DNA of 64,000 nt from Collinsella stercoris DSM 13279 (GCF_020735465.1 NZ_CP085935.1:62001-126000), one strand, 5' to 3'; positions 16,429 through 24,932 are shown, counted from the first letter of the stretch. Program-made: numbers and translations. The notes: generated from the sequence alone by a model not told the origin.

Positions 16429-16558
16429 TTCGATTAATTACATTATCGAGGTGCTGTTTTTGCTGCTCCAGTCCGAGATTCCGAACTTTCGCGCGCATGC
16501 GGGTCTGCTATGGAAGGCGCTGGGAGAGGATAAGGGAGTTGCAGGCGAGGTCATGTAG
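16391..16558 (+). pseudogene. Out-of-frame C-terminal remnant of the RpiR regulator
   Basis: In the frame one base out of step from the regulator, DKMLSTELPFSHNSINYI leads into a helical segment VLFLLLQSEIPNFR and ends at TAG 16558. This is what the C-terminus of an RpiR SIS domain normally looks like. A single-base change around the CAAAA run at 16392-16397 would restore one continuous gene. Confidence 0.75.
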
Positions 16559-16856
16559 GTGGGGTGGGCAGCGACCCTGCGCGTTGCCGTGGTCTGTAGC
16601 CGGGTGCTTGCCGAGGGTGGGCAGGTGAAGATGCGGGGCGGATTTGCAGGTGACGACTCGCGTGCGGCGTGAAGCTGTTGGTCGGGTGCGGCCGGCCCAT
16701 ATGAAGTTGAGCCCTAGAAGCCCTTTTAGGGCGGAACTGCAAAGCGCAGTGCGCTCAACAATGCGTGCCATGACAATCGATGCGGAGCAGCGGGTGATGC
16801 GAGCGAAGCACCAGGTGATGTGAGCCGCTGTACAGCGTGAGAGCCTTCGCGCGATG
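16559..16856. other. Non-coding stretch after the regulator
   Basis: About 300 bases with no supported gene. Base composition is less G/C-structured than the flanks, and I see no clear terminator or repeat here. Confidence 0.4.
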
Positions 16857-16910
16857 TGCGTAAGCGGCCGTTTGAAACGAGCCACTTTGTTTCAAACGGC
16901 CGCTTACGCA
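16857..16910. repeat. Perfect 22-bp inverted repeat (TTTCAAACGGCCG family)
   Basis: TGCGTAAGCGGCCGTTTGAA at the left and its complement at 16889-16910 form a perfect 22-bp stem around a 10-base loop. The arm sequence is related to the repeats at 16967-16992 and 19453-19480. Confidence 0.9.
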
Positions 16911-16992
16911 CAGAAATGGCCATGGTAATGTGCTTTACCAATGGTTTGAAAAGAAATCGATGGTTTCAAACGGCCGTTTGCGCACAAACGGC
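16904..16992. repeat. 89-bp direct repeat, left copy
   Basis: The copy runs from TTACGCACAGAAATGG through GGTAATGTGCTTTACCAATG to CGGCCGTTTGCGCACAAACG. The same sequence recurs at 19392-19480 with few changes outside a central spacer. Confidence 0.85.
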
Positions 16993-18090
16993 AACTTTGC
17001 GTGCCGGCTGCGGCCCAATGCACCGACGGGCGACCCCGCGTGCCTCTGGCAACCCAGCATTCTGGCGGCAGCCCCTCGTTCCGGCGGCAGCCCCTCATTC
17101 CAATGGAAGCTCCTCGTTCCGGCGGGCGACCCCGCATGCCGACGGGTGACCCCATTGCAACATCTTTAAGAAATAGCTCCTAATACAGGCGCTCTTGTGG
17201 ATGGTAGCCTCGGGGGTCCACCAAGTTCCCGCATAGTTATTTCAAGCACTGCATGGTGATTTCAGGCGTCAATATCCTTGCGCACGCAGCTTTATCGCGC
17301 ATGGGCCTTCTTGCGCATCGGTCTCCTCGTGCGCAACAGCCTTGGCAAATGCCGGCATCTTTGTGTGACGGCCTCAAAAGGCGGTGTTCTCACGAATTGC
17401 CAGCCGCCCGTCCATTCGCCGCCTCACCCGCCCCTCACCCGTCAATCCGGCAGTTCGTTAGCCATCAGTCCGGCCGCTCGTCAGTCACCAAGTCCGGCCG
17501 CTTGCCTGCTCGCCGGTCCGCCAGTCCAGCCGTTCGCCAGTCCGGCTGCCCGCTAGCCCGCAAGATCGACCGCTCGCTAGCCCGCCAGCCCGACCGGCAC
17601 GCGTGCTCGCAAGTCTTGCCGCCCTTCGGTCCGACCACCCACCAACCTGTCCGACCCGCCGTCCGTCCGTCGGTCCTGCCGTCCGTCGGTCCTCCCATCC
17701 AATCGCCCGCCAACCCGGTATCTCGCCCACTTGGCCGCCAACCTGCCCGCCCATCCGCTCATCTAAGCGGGTGCGCAACTTCGATCGATGGGCTATCGGC
17801 GACGGACGCAGGGCTTCGCCGTTCGCATCTCTCCGACCGTCTGGCCGCCGTTGCGCGCCGGCTGCGACGGACGCAGGGCTTCACCGTGCCCACGTTCCCT
17901 TAAGCGCCGTTCCTCATGCGAATCCCGGCCGTTGACGAGCGTAAACGTACCGTCCGCCGATATGCATGCCGTGCCGCACTGCCGCCGAGCTGGGGTGTCA
18001 GACTGCTCCAGAAATAGTGTAAGACGATGCCGTTTCCCAACCGTCTACCGTAATGAGAAGGGATGTTCGGAAGGCGATATTGCATCGAGG
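16993..18090. repeat. Repeat-rich non-coding region
   Basis: About 1.1 kb without a credible gene. At 17040-17160, GCCCCTCGTTCCGGCGG-like units repeat. At 17400-17770, a C-rich strand carries many diverged copies of CGCCAGTCCGGCCGCT-like units. CGACGGACGCAGGGCTTC occurs near 17802 and 17867. Long open frames across it reflect repeat composition rather than protein families. Confidence 0.65.
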
Positions 18091-18099
18091 GGGCGCTGC

Positions 18100-19092
18100 A
18101 TGGGGGAAGCACGACAGAAGATGCTGGACAAGCTCGCCAAACTTGAGGGGGAGGGCCTATGGCTGGTGGCAGAGAGCCATGCCGAGGGGGAGCTGCTGCG
18201 GAGATTGCGCGCCCAGGGTGAAGTGGTCAGCCCGTGTCGTGGCGTGTATGCGCGCGCGGAGTCGTATCGGGCCGCCACGTGTCGTATACGTGCCTACCGG
18301 CTGATTAGAGCGCTTGGGAGGGCTCGTCCTACCTGGGTGTTCTGTTGCTATTCAGCGGCGGTTATGCACGGGCTTCAAGTGCCCTATGCGCTGCTTGACA
18401 AGGTTCACGTTATCTCAACGGGCAACGACGGGGCGGAGGGCCGCATTGCGCGCCATGACATGCACGCGGAGGGCGGCGAGGTTGCATCGATCTTTGGAGT
18501 CCGCGTGACCTCGCTTCGAAAGACGCTCATCGACTGCCTATGCGCGTCCACGTTTTCCCAGGGTTTGCCAATTGCGGATTCGGCTCTGCATTGGGGCTTG
18601 GTGGGCAAGGAAGAGATGATCGGCTGGTTGCACGAGGACGGACGGCGGAGGCGCGGTGTGCGTCAGGCGAGGGAAACGGCGGCGTGGGCGGATGGGAGAA
18701 GCGAGAACGGCGGCGAGTCGGTCGCGCGTGCCACGATGATCGAACTCGGGTTTGAAGTGCCCGAGCTGCAGGTTGAGCTTTTCGACCCTATGGAGCCGAA
18801 CAATCCGAAGCGCGGGGATTTTGGCTGGCGGCTCAATGACGGTCGCTGGATAATCGGCGAGCTTGATGGCCTTGAGAAGTATCGCGGGCGGGGCGGGGCT
18901 GCGGGCGCTGTCGATGCGGCGATACGGGCGATGGCCAGGGAGCGCAGGCGCGAAGCGCACATCAACCTTACCAATGCGACGGTGGTCCGCTTTTCCATGG
19001 ACGAGGTGCGCGACACCTCCTATTTCGAACGACTGCTCGCGAGCGCGGGCGTGCCCCGTCGGCTCGAGCCATCAGTCCGCATCGGCACGTAG
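18100..19092 (+). CDS. AbiEi-like protein with C-terminal PD-(D/E)XK nuclease-like domain
   Basis: The 330-residue product looks like a group of actinobacterial proteins that join an AbiEi-type N-terminal region to a Vsr/DUF559-like nuclease fold. Residues 15-60 look like a winged helix and 75-160 like the AbiEi domain (CCYSAAVMHGLQVPYAL, and SLRKTLIDCLCAS). The C-terminal part has GESVAR (E206), RGDFGW (D240) and GELDGLEKY (E254, D256, K260), matching the E...D...ExDGxxK pattern of PD-(D/E)XK enzymes. GAGGGGG lies seven bases before ATG 18100; in-frame upstream codons run through repeat DNA. It could be a defence or toxin-antitoxin part, but no partner gene is adjacent. It sits between two copies of an 89-bp repeat. 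Confidence 0.75.
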   Translation: MGEARQKMLDKLAKLEGEGLWLVAESHAEGELLRRLRAQGEVVSPCRGVYARAESYRAATCRIRAYRLIRALGRARPTWVFCCYSAAVMHGLQVPYALLDKVHVISTGNDGAEGRIARHDMHAEGGEVASIFGVRVTSLRKTLIDCLCASTFSQGLPIADSALHWGLVGKEEMIGWLHEDGRRRRGVRQARETAAWADGRSENGGESVARATMIELGFEVPELQVELFDPMEPNNPKRGDFGWRLNDGRWIIGELDGLEKYRGRGGAAGAVDAAIRAMARERRREAHINLTNATVVRFSMDEVRDTSYFERLLASAGVPRRLEPSVRIGT

Positions 19093-19391
19093 CGGCGCAT
19101 TGGCTTGCAGCTCCGCGCTGGCAGCGTCGAGACGTGCCGGCTTATGAGGTTGTGTTGGCTTGTGGCGTGATGTGGGCCAGCGGCGCTGTGCCGGCTTGTA
19201 GTGCGATGTGGGCTGGCGGCGCCGTGTCGGTTTGTAGGTTCGCGCCCGCGGTGCTGTGGTGCGCCTGCCTGCAGTGCCGTGTTGGAGCGCCGTCTTCGGA
19301 AATGTCACCTTTGGCAGCGTGTTCCAACTTGAGACGGCTGCTTACGCACAAAAGCCACCTTTGGCAGTGCGCCTTAACTTGAGACGGCTGG
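19093..19391. repeat. Degenerate tandem repeats downstream of the nuclease-like gene
   Basis: GGCTTGTGGCGTGATGTGGG-type units of about 38 bases occur at about 19151 and 19189 with a partial third. A 50-base unit (ACCTTTGGCAG through AACTTGAGACGGCTG and TTACGCACAAAA) occurs at about 19308 and 19358. No gene is supported. Confidence 0.75.
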
Positions 19392-19480
19392 TTACGCACA
19401 AAAAATGGCATGGTAATGTGCTTTACCAATGGTTTGAAACGCGCTGCTTCGTTTCAAACGGCCGTTTGCGCACAAACGGG
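19392..19480. repeat. 89-bp direct repeat, right copy
   Basis: This matches 16904-16992 over GGTAATGTGCTTTACCAATG, TTTGAAA, TTTCAAACGGCCGTTTGCGC and ACAAACGG. The centre forms a hairpin, GTTTGAAAC with GTTTCAAAC. Confidence 0.85.
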
Positions 19481-19870
19481 CAACCGGCGACGCGATGCGT
19501 CGGGCCCCAGGGGCCCAGACGGACGCCGGCTGGCTGAAGCGCCGTCGCCCTCCGGCGGGCCATCCGATCGCTCGGCGGCTCGTTTCCTCGGCCCCCACGG
19601 CCCCACTCGACTCAGCTTTGGTATGTTACGAATGTATAAAATGCATACGAAACTACTAAAAACAAAATAAAACGTGCCAAAATCTCGAAACAATGTAAAT
19701 AGATTGTTATCGAATGCAGTCTATAGGACGGATGCCAGTTTTGCCGGTGCAACGGGCGAGAAGCGGATGCCGGTTTTGCCGGGGCAGCAGGCGAAAAGGG
19801 ACGCCTGTCTGTCGGGGTAAACCTGGTGTTCGCAACGGCAGATCGCGCGATACGTGGGGAAGTGGAGCAT
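19481..19870. other. Intergenic region with the putative argC promoter
   Basis: The first half is GC-rich and repetitive. From 19620 to 19715 the sequence is AT-rich and likely holds the arginine operon promoter. GCCGGTTTTGCCGG-like short repeats occupy 19735-19800. Confidence 0.45.
19630..19652 (+). promoter_or_regulatory. Possible ArgR-type operator upstream of argC
   Basis: CGAATGTATAAAATGCATACG is an imperfect palindrome with an A-rich centre, resembling arginine boxes. It lies in the only AT-rich segment before argC. Confidence 0.3.
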
Positions 19871-20938
19871 ATGGCATATCGGGTTGGAGTCGTCGGTGCG
19901 GCGGGATACGCGGGGGCGGAGCTGGTCCGCCTGCTGCTGGCACACCCGGATTTCGAGCTCACGGCAATCACGTCGAACGCCGATGTCAACGTGAAGCTCG
20001 CCGACGTGTACCCGGCGTTTGCGGGCGAGACCGACCTTGTCTTCACGGCGCACGACGACCCCGTGCTGGAATCGCTCGATGCGGTCTTCCTGGCGGTTCC
20101 CCACACGGCGGCCATGGGCATGGTGCCCGGCCTCCTGTCCCATGGGGTCTCGGTCTTCGACTTGTCGGCGGACTATCGCTTGGACGACCCTGACGTGTAC
20201 GAGGCGTGGTACGCGACTCCTCACACGTCTCCCGATCTGCTCAAAACCCGTGCGTTCGGTCTGCCCGAGCTGTACGCCGAAGACCTGGCGTCGGCACGCG
20301 CGCAGCACGTCGCGGGGGAGCCAGCGTTGATCGCATGCGCGGGGTGCTATCCCACGGCGACGTCCTTGGCTGCGGCGCCGGCGCTGCGGATGGGATGGTG
20401 CCGGGCGCAGTCCCTGATTGTGGTTGACGCCATTTCGGGCGTCACGGGCGCTGGAAAGGGCTGCACGAGCAGGACCCATTTTTGCTCGGCGGACGAAAGC
20501 GTCGAGGCGTACGGTGTGTGCAAGCACCGTCATACGCCCGAGATCGAGCAGATCTTGGGCGCACGCGATCGGGTGATCTTTACCCCGCACCTCGCGCCTC
20601 TCAAGCGCGGATTGCTCTCCACCGTGACGCTGCAGCTCGATGAGGGCGCCCATGCCCTTTCGACCGAGGACGCCGTTCGCGCGTATGAGGAGTTCTACGC
20701 CACATCTCCGCTGGTCAAGGTGTTGCCGGCGGGGGCGATGCCGAGCACGTCGTCGGTCGTCGGCACCTGCTCGTGCCAGATTGGCCTTGCGGTCGACAAG
20801 CGCACGGGCGTGTTGGTGGCCATGGCGGCGATCGACAACCTGTGCAAGGGTGCCGCGGGGCAGGCGGTCCAGTGCGCCAACATCGTGTTCGGCCTGGATG
20901 AGCGACGAGGCCTCCCGCTCGTTGGCATGCCGGTGTAG
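19871..20938 (+). CDS. argC: N-acetyl-gamma-glutamyl-phosphate reductase
   Basis: ArgC reduces N-acetylglutamyl phosphate to the semialdehyde with NADPH, the third step of arginine synthesis. The 355-residue product starts with the dinucleotide-binding motif VGVVGAAGYAGAELVRLL and has the active-site cysteine in ACAGCYPTATSLA near 154, then the GVTGAGKG segment and the C-terminal CNLCKGAAGQAVQ-like motif (here IDNLCKGAAGQAVQCAN). ATG 19871 is chosen, with GTGGAG upstream; a longer in-frame start at 19826 lacks family residues. It is the first gene of argCJBD. Confidence 0.95.
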   Translation: MAYRVGVVGAAGYAGAELVRLLLAHPDFELTAITSNADVNVKLADVYPAFAGETDLVFTAHDDPVLESLDAVFLAVPHTAAMGMVPGLLSHGVSVFDLSADYRLDDPDVYEAWYATPHTSPDLLKTRAFGLPELYAEDLASARAQHVAGEPALIACAGCYPTATSLAAAPALRMGWCRAQSLIVVDAISGVTGAGKGCTSRTHFCSADESVEAYGVCKHRHTPEIEQILGARDRVIFTPHLAPLKRGLLSTVTLQLDEGAHALSTEDAVRAYEEFYATSPLVKVLPAGAMPSTSSVVGTCSCQIGLAVDKRTGVLVAMAAIDNLCKGAAGQAVQCANIVFGLDERRGLPLVGMPV

Positions 20939-21103
20939 GTTGCCCATACGGGATGGCACCGCACGGTGCCGGCATCCCCGGGCGGGCATGCGCCAGGTCG
21001 CCGCATGGGGACCGGTTGTTGCATCGGCGATTCGCAAGCAAGATCTCGAGGCGCGACGCGTGTTGTCGCAACGACGCCTCTCAACAATCACAGGGAGCAT
21101 TTC

Positions 21104-22396
21104 ATGGACACGCAGCAACGTGAAGATATGAAAACGGACGAGCCGTTCCAGGTGAGCCCCATCGAGGGCGGCGGCGTCACGAGCGCGGCGGGCTTTACGG
21201 CTGCCGGCGTGCACGCGGGGTTTCGCAAGAACCCTGAGCGCGCCGACCTCGCGCTCATTGCGGCCGAGCGCCCGGTGGCTGCGGCGGGCACGTTTACCAC
21301 CAACCGGTTTTGCGCGGCGCCCGTGCAGGTGAGCCGCGAGCACCTGGGCGGCGCGGGCAAGGGGTACGGGCTCATGCGCGTCGTCGTGGTCAATTCCGGT
21401 AACGCCAACGCGGCGACGGGCGCGCCGGGTCTCGCGGTCGCGCATAAGACGTGCGAGGTCGTTGCCCGTGAGCTGGGGTGCGCCCCGGAGGAGGTCCTCG
21501 TCGCGTCGACGGGCGTGATCGGCGTCCCGCTCGCCATCGCGCCGTTTGAGCAGGGCGTGCCGCAGGCGGTGGCGTCCCTGTCACGCGAGGGGGCGCACGC
21601 GGCGGCCCGCGCGATCATGACCACGGACACGCGCGCGAAGGAATGCGCCGTTGCGTATGCGAGCGAGGCACCGGGATATGAGGGCGCGCGGTTCACCGTG
21701 GGCGGCATGTGCAAGGGCTCGGGCATGATCATGCCCAACATGGCGACGATGATCGCCGTCATCACCACCGACGCCCCCGTGGCGCCGCGCGCCCTGCACG
21801 CCGCTCTCGCATCGGCCGTACGCATGACGTTCAACAAGGTGACCGTCGACTCGGACAGCTCGACCAACGACACCTGCGTCATGCTCGCCTCTGGAGCGGC
21901 CGCTCCCGCCGCGACACCCATCGAGGAGGGGACGCCTGCGTTCGCGGAGCTCTGCCGCGCCGTCCGCGCCGTATGCGAAACGCTCGCCCGCGCGATCGCC
22001 GCAGATGGCGAGGGTGCGTCCAAACTCGTCACCGTCACCGTGCGCGGGGCCGCGACGGACGCAGACGCGGACACCGCCGCTCGATCCGTGGCGAATTCTC
22101 CTCTGGTCAAAACGGCCATCGCGGGGCGCGACTGCAACTGGGGCCGCATCGCGATGGCGCTGGGCAAATGCGGCGTTCCGTTTGAGCAGGAGCGCGTCGA
22201 CATCGACATCATGGGCATGCCGGTGTGCCGAGCGGGCCTGACGGTGCCGTTTGACGAGGACGAGGCGCTGCGCCGCTTTGAGGAGCCCGAGATCGTCATC
22301 GAGGCCAACCTGGGCGCGGGTACGTGCTCCACGACGGTGTGGACCTGCGACCTCACGCACGAGTACGTGTCCATCAACGCCGATTATCGTTCCTAG
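21104..22396 (+). CDS. argJ: Bifunctional ornithine acetyltransferase/N-acetylglutamate synthase
   Basis: ArgJ recycles the acetyl group from N-acetylornithine to glutamate, and many versions also make N-acetylglutamate from acetyl-CoA. The precursor cuts itself before a threonine, here T215 in KGSGMIMPNMATM, to give two chains. Other family motifs are VVVNSGNANAATG near 94-106 and FNKVTVDSDSSTNDT near 245. ATG 21104 with AGGGAG eight bases upstream gives 430 residues. It lies 165 bases after argC; a presumed argA is not needed if ArgJ is bifunctional. Confidence 0.95.
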   Translation: MDTQQREDMKTDEPFQVSPIEGGGVTSAAGFTAAGVHAGFRKNPERADLALIAAERPVAAAGTFTTNRFCAAPVQVSREHLGGAGKGYGLMRVVVVNSGNANAATGAPGLAVAHKTCEVVARELGCAPEEVLVASTGVIGVPLAIAPFEQGVPQAVASLSREGAHAAARAIMTTDTRAKECAVAYASEAPGYEGARFTVGGMCKGSGMIMPNMATMIAVITTDAPVAPRALHAALASAVRMTFNKVTVDSDSSTNDTCVMLASGAAAPAATPIEEGTPAFAELCRAVRAVCETLARAIAADGEGASKLVTVTVRGAATDADADTAARSVANSPLVKTAIAGRDCNWGRIAMALGKCGVPFEQERVDIDIMGMPVCRAGLTVPFDEDEALRRFEEPEIVIEANLGAGTCSTTVWTCDLTHEYVSINADYRS

Positions 22397-22405
22397 GAGC
22401 AAGTC

Positions 22406-23377
22406 ATGAAATACGCACGCGACAGCAGGACCTCGCTTTCAAGTGAGGAGACCGCGCAACTGCTCTTCGAGGCGCTGCCGTGGGTCAAGAACCTGACGGG
22501 CAAGACCGTCGTCATCAAGTACGGCGGCGCGGCGATGGTCGACGAGCGCCTGCGCGCCGACGTCATGAGCGACATCGTCCTGCTCAAGATCATGGGCATG
22601 AAGCCGGTCATCGTCCACGGGGGCGGCAAGGACATCAACGCGGCCCTCAAGCGCAACGACATCCCCGTGGAGTTCCGCGATGGGCAGCGCGTCACCAGCG
22701 ATGACGCCATGGAGCTGGTGCGCGAGGTGCTCGTGGGCAAGGTGAACGGGCAGCTCGTGGCGGCGGTCAACCATCATGGCGACCTCGCCGTGGGCGTGTC
22801 CGGCGCGGATGCGGGCACCATCGTGGCCGAGCAGCTCGCGCCCGAGCTCGGCCGTGTGGGCCGCATCACGCGCATCAACGGGGATTACCTCAACAGCCTG
22901 GTCGAGAACGACTACATTCCCGTGGTCGCCACGGTGGGCGTGGGCGAGGACGGCGGCTTCTTCAACATCAACGCCGATGTCGCGGCGGGGCACATCGCCT
23001 CCGCGCTCGGCGCCCATAAGGTGATCTTCCTCACCGACGTCGACGGCCTTTACGAGGATTTCTCCGACAAGGACTCCCTCATCTCGAACCTCACGTTGGA
23101 AGAGGCCCGCTCGATGGTGGACGCCGGGGTGATCGATTCCGGCATGATCCCCAAGCTGGAGAGCTGCATCACCGCGCTCGAGGGCGGGGTGTTCCGTGCG
23201 CACATCATCAACGGCACGACCCCGCATTCGCTGCTGCTCGAGCTGCTCACTGACGCGGGCGTGGGCACGGTGATCCACTCATCGCACGTCGCCTACGAGC
23301 ACGACCGTCATCCCGTGCCCGTCATGGCGCCTCACGCGCTCGGGGCGTTCGCGGCGCGCCTGAGCGAGAACAACTAG
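22406..23377 (+). CDS. argB: Acetylglutamate kinase
   Basis: ArgB phosphorylates N-acetylglutamate with ATP and is often the feedback-controlled step. The 323-residue chain has KTVVIKYGGAAM near 32, the substrate loop VIVHGGGKDIN near 68, FFNINADVAAG near 191 and the C-terminal SGMIPKLESC segment. It has an N-terminal helix before the kinase core and about 40 extra C-terminal residues ending in ARLSENN. N-terminal helices are known in arginine-sensitive hexameric forms. AGGAG lies seven bases before the ATG, nine bases after argJ. Confidence 0.96.
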   Translation: MKYARDSRTSLSSEETAQLLFEALPWVKNLTGKTVVIKYGGAAMVDERLRADVMSDIVLLKIMGMKPVIVHGGGKDINAALKRNDIPVEFRDGQRVTSDDAMELVREVLVGKVNGQLVAAVNHHGDLAVGVSGADAGTIVAEQLAPELGRVGRITRINGDYLNSLVENDYIPVVATVGVGEDGGFFNINADVAAGHIASALGAHKVIFLTDVDGLYEDFSDKDSLISNLTLEEARSMVDAGVIDSGMIPKLESCITALEGGVFRAHIINGTTPHSLLLELLTDAGVGTVIHSSHVAYEHDRHPVPVMAPHALGAFAARLSENN

Positions 23378-23425
23378 TCGCTCCATCCGTTCGCCCTGCC
23401 CCCACCCTCATGGAAAGGATCCATC

Positions 23426-24709
23426 ATGTCGCTTGCCACCCAAAAGACGCTCGAGTCCTCCTATGTCATGCGCACCTTCGGCCGCTCGGAGGTTGAGTTC
23501 GTCGGCGGGCGCGGCATGACGCTCGTGGACGCCGAGGGGCGCGAGTACCTCGACTTTTTGGCGGGCATCGGCGTGTGCTGCCTGGGTCACGGGCACCCGG
23601 CGGTGACGGGTGCGGTGCGCGAGCAGGCCGAGCGCCTCATGCACGTGTCGAACTATTTCTACATCGAGCACCGCGGCGAGGTTGCCGCCCTCATCTCAAA
23701 GCTCGCCAACGATGACATGGCGGGCGCGCGCCTGCTCGCCCAGGCCATGGTGGACGGCGATGAGGAGGGGGTGCTCCAGGCGGCGGCCCTCGCCCCGGGC
23801 GAGCAGGTGTGGGAGACGTTCTTTGCCAACTCGGGCGCCGAGGCCAACGAGGGCTCCATGAAGCTCGCCCGCCTGTTCGCCAAGCGCGCGGGCAACGGGG
23901 GCAATACGATCGTGTGCCTGCGCGGCGGTTTTCACGGTCGCACGTTGGAGACCATCGCGGCCACCATGCAGGATTGGCTGCAGGAGAGCTTTACGCCGCT
24001 GCCGGGCGGTTTTGCGCCCTGCACGCCGAATGACGTTGACGAGCTGCGGTCGATCTTCGACGCCTTGGGCAGCGAGATTTGCGCCGTCATGCTCGAGCCC
24101 ATCCAGGGGGAGAGCGGCGTGCATCCGTTGACGGCTGAGTTCATGGAGGCGGCGCGCGACCTGGCGCACGAGCACGGCGCGCTGCTCATCGCCGACGAGG
24201 TCCAGACGGGCGTGTTCCGCACGGGCAAGCCGTTCGCGTTCCAAACGTATGGCGTGGAGCCCGACATCATGAGCTTGGCGAAGGGCATTGCGGGCGGCGT
24301 GCCGGCGGGCGCCTGCGTGGCCAAGAAGGAGATCGCCGATGTGTTCCGGCCGGGCGACCACGGCTCGACGTTCGGCGGTAGCTGCCTGGCGGTCGCGGCG
24401 GCGGCCGCGGTCTTGGCGGAGCTGACGCTCGGCGCGTACGACGAGCGCGCGTCCGAGGTGGGCGCGTATGCATTCGCGCGCCTGGGCGAGCTGGATGCGG
24501 TGGCCGAGGTGCGCGGACGCGGGCTCATGCTCGGCTGCGACCTCGCAGAGCGTGCGGGCGACGCGCACGACGTGGTGGCGGCCATGCTCACCGAGGGCTT
24601 TGTGATCAACGCGACCGGCCCCCACACGCTGCGCTTCCTACCCCCGCTGATCTGCAGTGAGGCGGACATCGACCGCCTTGTGCAGGCCCTCGCTCGCGTT
24701 TTGGGGTAG
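23426..24709 (+). CDS. argD: Acetylornithine aminotransferase
   Basis: ArgD moves an amino group from glutamate to N-acetylglutamate semialdehyde using pyridoxal phosphate. The 427-residue product has DFLAGIGVCCLGHGHPAV near 43, the cofactor site FFANSGAEANEGSMKLAR near 133, LIADEVQTGVFRTGK near 256 and the Schiff-base lysine in SLAKGIAGGVPAG near 283. An insertion of about 30 residues near 92-125 relative to compact ArgD forms is odd but within the family's range. It ends the arginine cluster; argF, argG and argH are not in the window. Confidence 0.95.
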   Translation: MSLATQKTLESSYVMRTFGRSEVEFVGGRGMTLVDAEGREYLDFLAGIGVCCLGHGHPAVTGAVREQAERLMHVSNYFYIEHRGEVAALISKLANDDMAGARLLAQAMVDGDEEGVLQAAALAPGEQVWETFFANSGAEANEGSMKLARLFAKRAGNGGNTIVCLRGGFHGRTLETIAATMQDWLQESFTPLPGGFAPCTPNDVDELRSIFDALGSEICAVMLEPIQGESGVHPLTAEFMEAARDLAHEHGALLIADEVQTGVFRTGKPFAFQTYGVEPDIMSLAKGIAGGVPAGACVAKKEIADVFRPGDHGSTFGGSCLAVAAAAAVLAELTLGAYDERASEVGAYAFARLGELDAVAEVRGRGLMLGCDLAERAGDAHDVVAAMLTEGFVINATGPHTLRFLPPLICSEADIDRLVQALARVLG

Positions 24710-24732
24710 TTGCCGCTATACTGTTCACCCAC

Positions 24733-24808
24733 GGGCGATTGGCGCAACGGTTAGCGCAGGTGCTTTACACGCACAAGGCTGGGGGTTCGAATCCCTCATC
24801 GCCCACCA
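24733..24808 (+). tRNA. tRNA-Val (anticodon TAC)
   Basis: The acceptor GGGCGAT pairs with ATCGCCC, the anticodon loop is TTTACAC, and the T-arm is GGGGGTTCGAATCCCTC. CCA is encoded at 24806-24808. Confidence 0.95.
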
Positions 24809-24817
24809 TCGAATGTA

Positions 24818-24850
24818 AACGCGAGGGCCATGGTGCCCTCGCGTTTTTGT
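24818..24850 (+). terminator. Terminator after tRNA-Val
   Basis: AACGCGAGGGC and GCCCTCGCGTT form an 11-bp perfect stem with a 6-base loop, followed by TTTTTGTTT. Confidence 0.95.
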
Positions 24851-24853
24851 TTG

Positions 24854-24932
24854 CCCTGCATGGATTCGAACCCCGTTCGGGGTGCGGAGCTGGGGAAACG
24901 GCGCGAGCCGTTTTCCAGCGGAGCCCGCAAGG
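24854..24932 (-). ncRNA. tRNA-like folded element following tRNA-Val (copy A)
   Basis: Read on the minus strand, a closing stem CCTTGC/GCAGGG, a long hairpin (GCTGGAAAACGGC with GCCGTTTCCCCAGC) and a T-arm-like part (CCCCGAACGGGGTTCGAATC) can be drawn. A homologous element with different stem bases follows tRNA-Thr at 55329-55401. Expression is not shown; it may be a repeat element rather than an RNA gene. Confidence 0.4.

Noticed and set aside
17253-17903. Open frame across the C-rich repeat region
   Set aside because: Composition is set by the repeats (Arg/Pro/Ser/Ala); no ribosome site and no protein-like motif.
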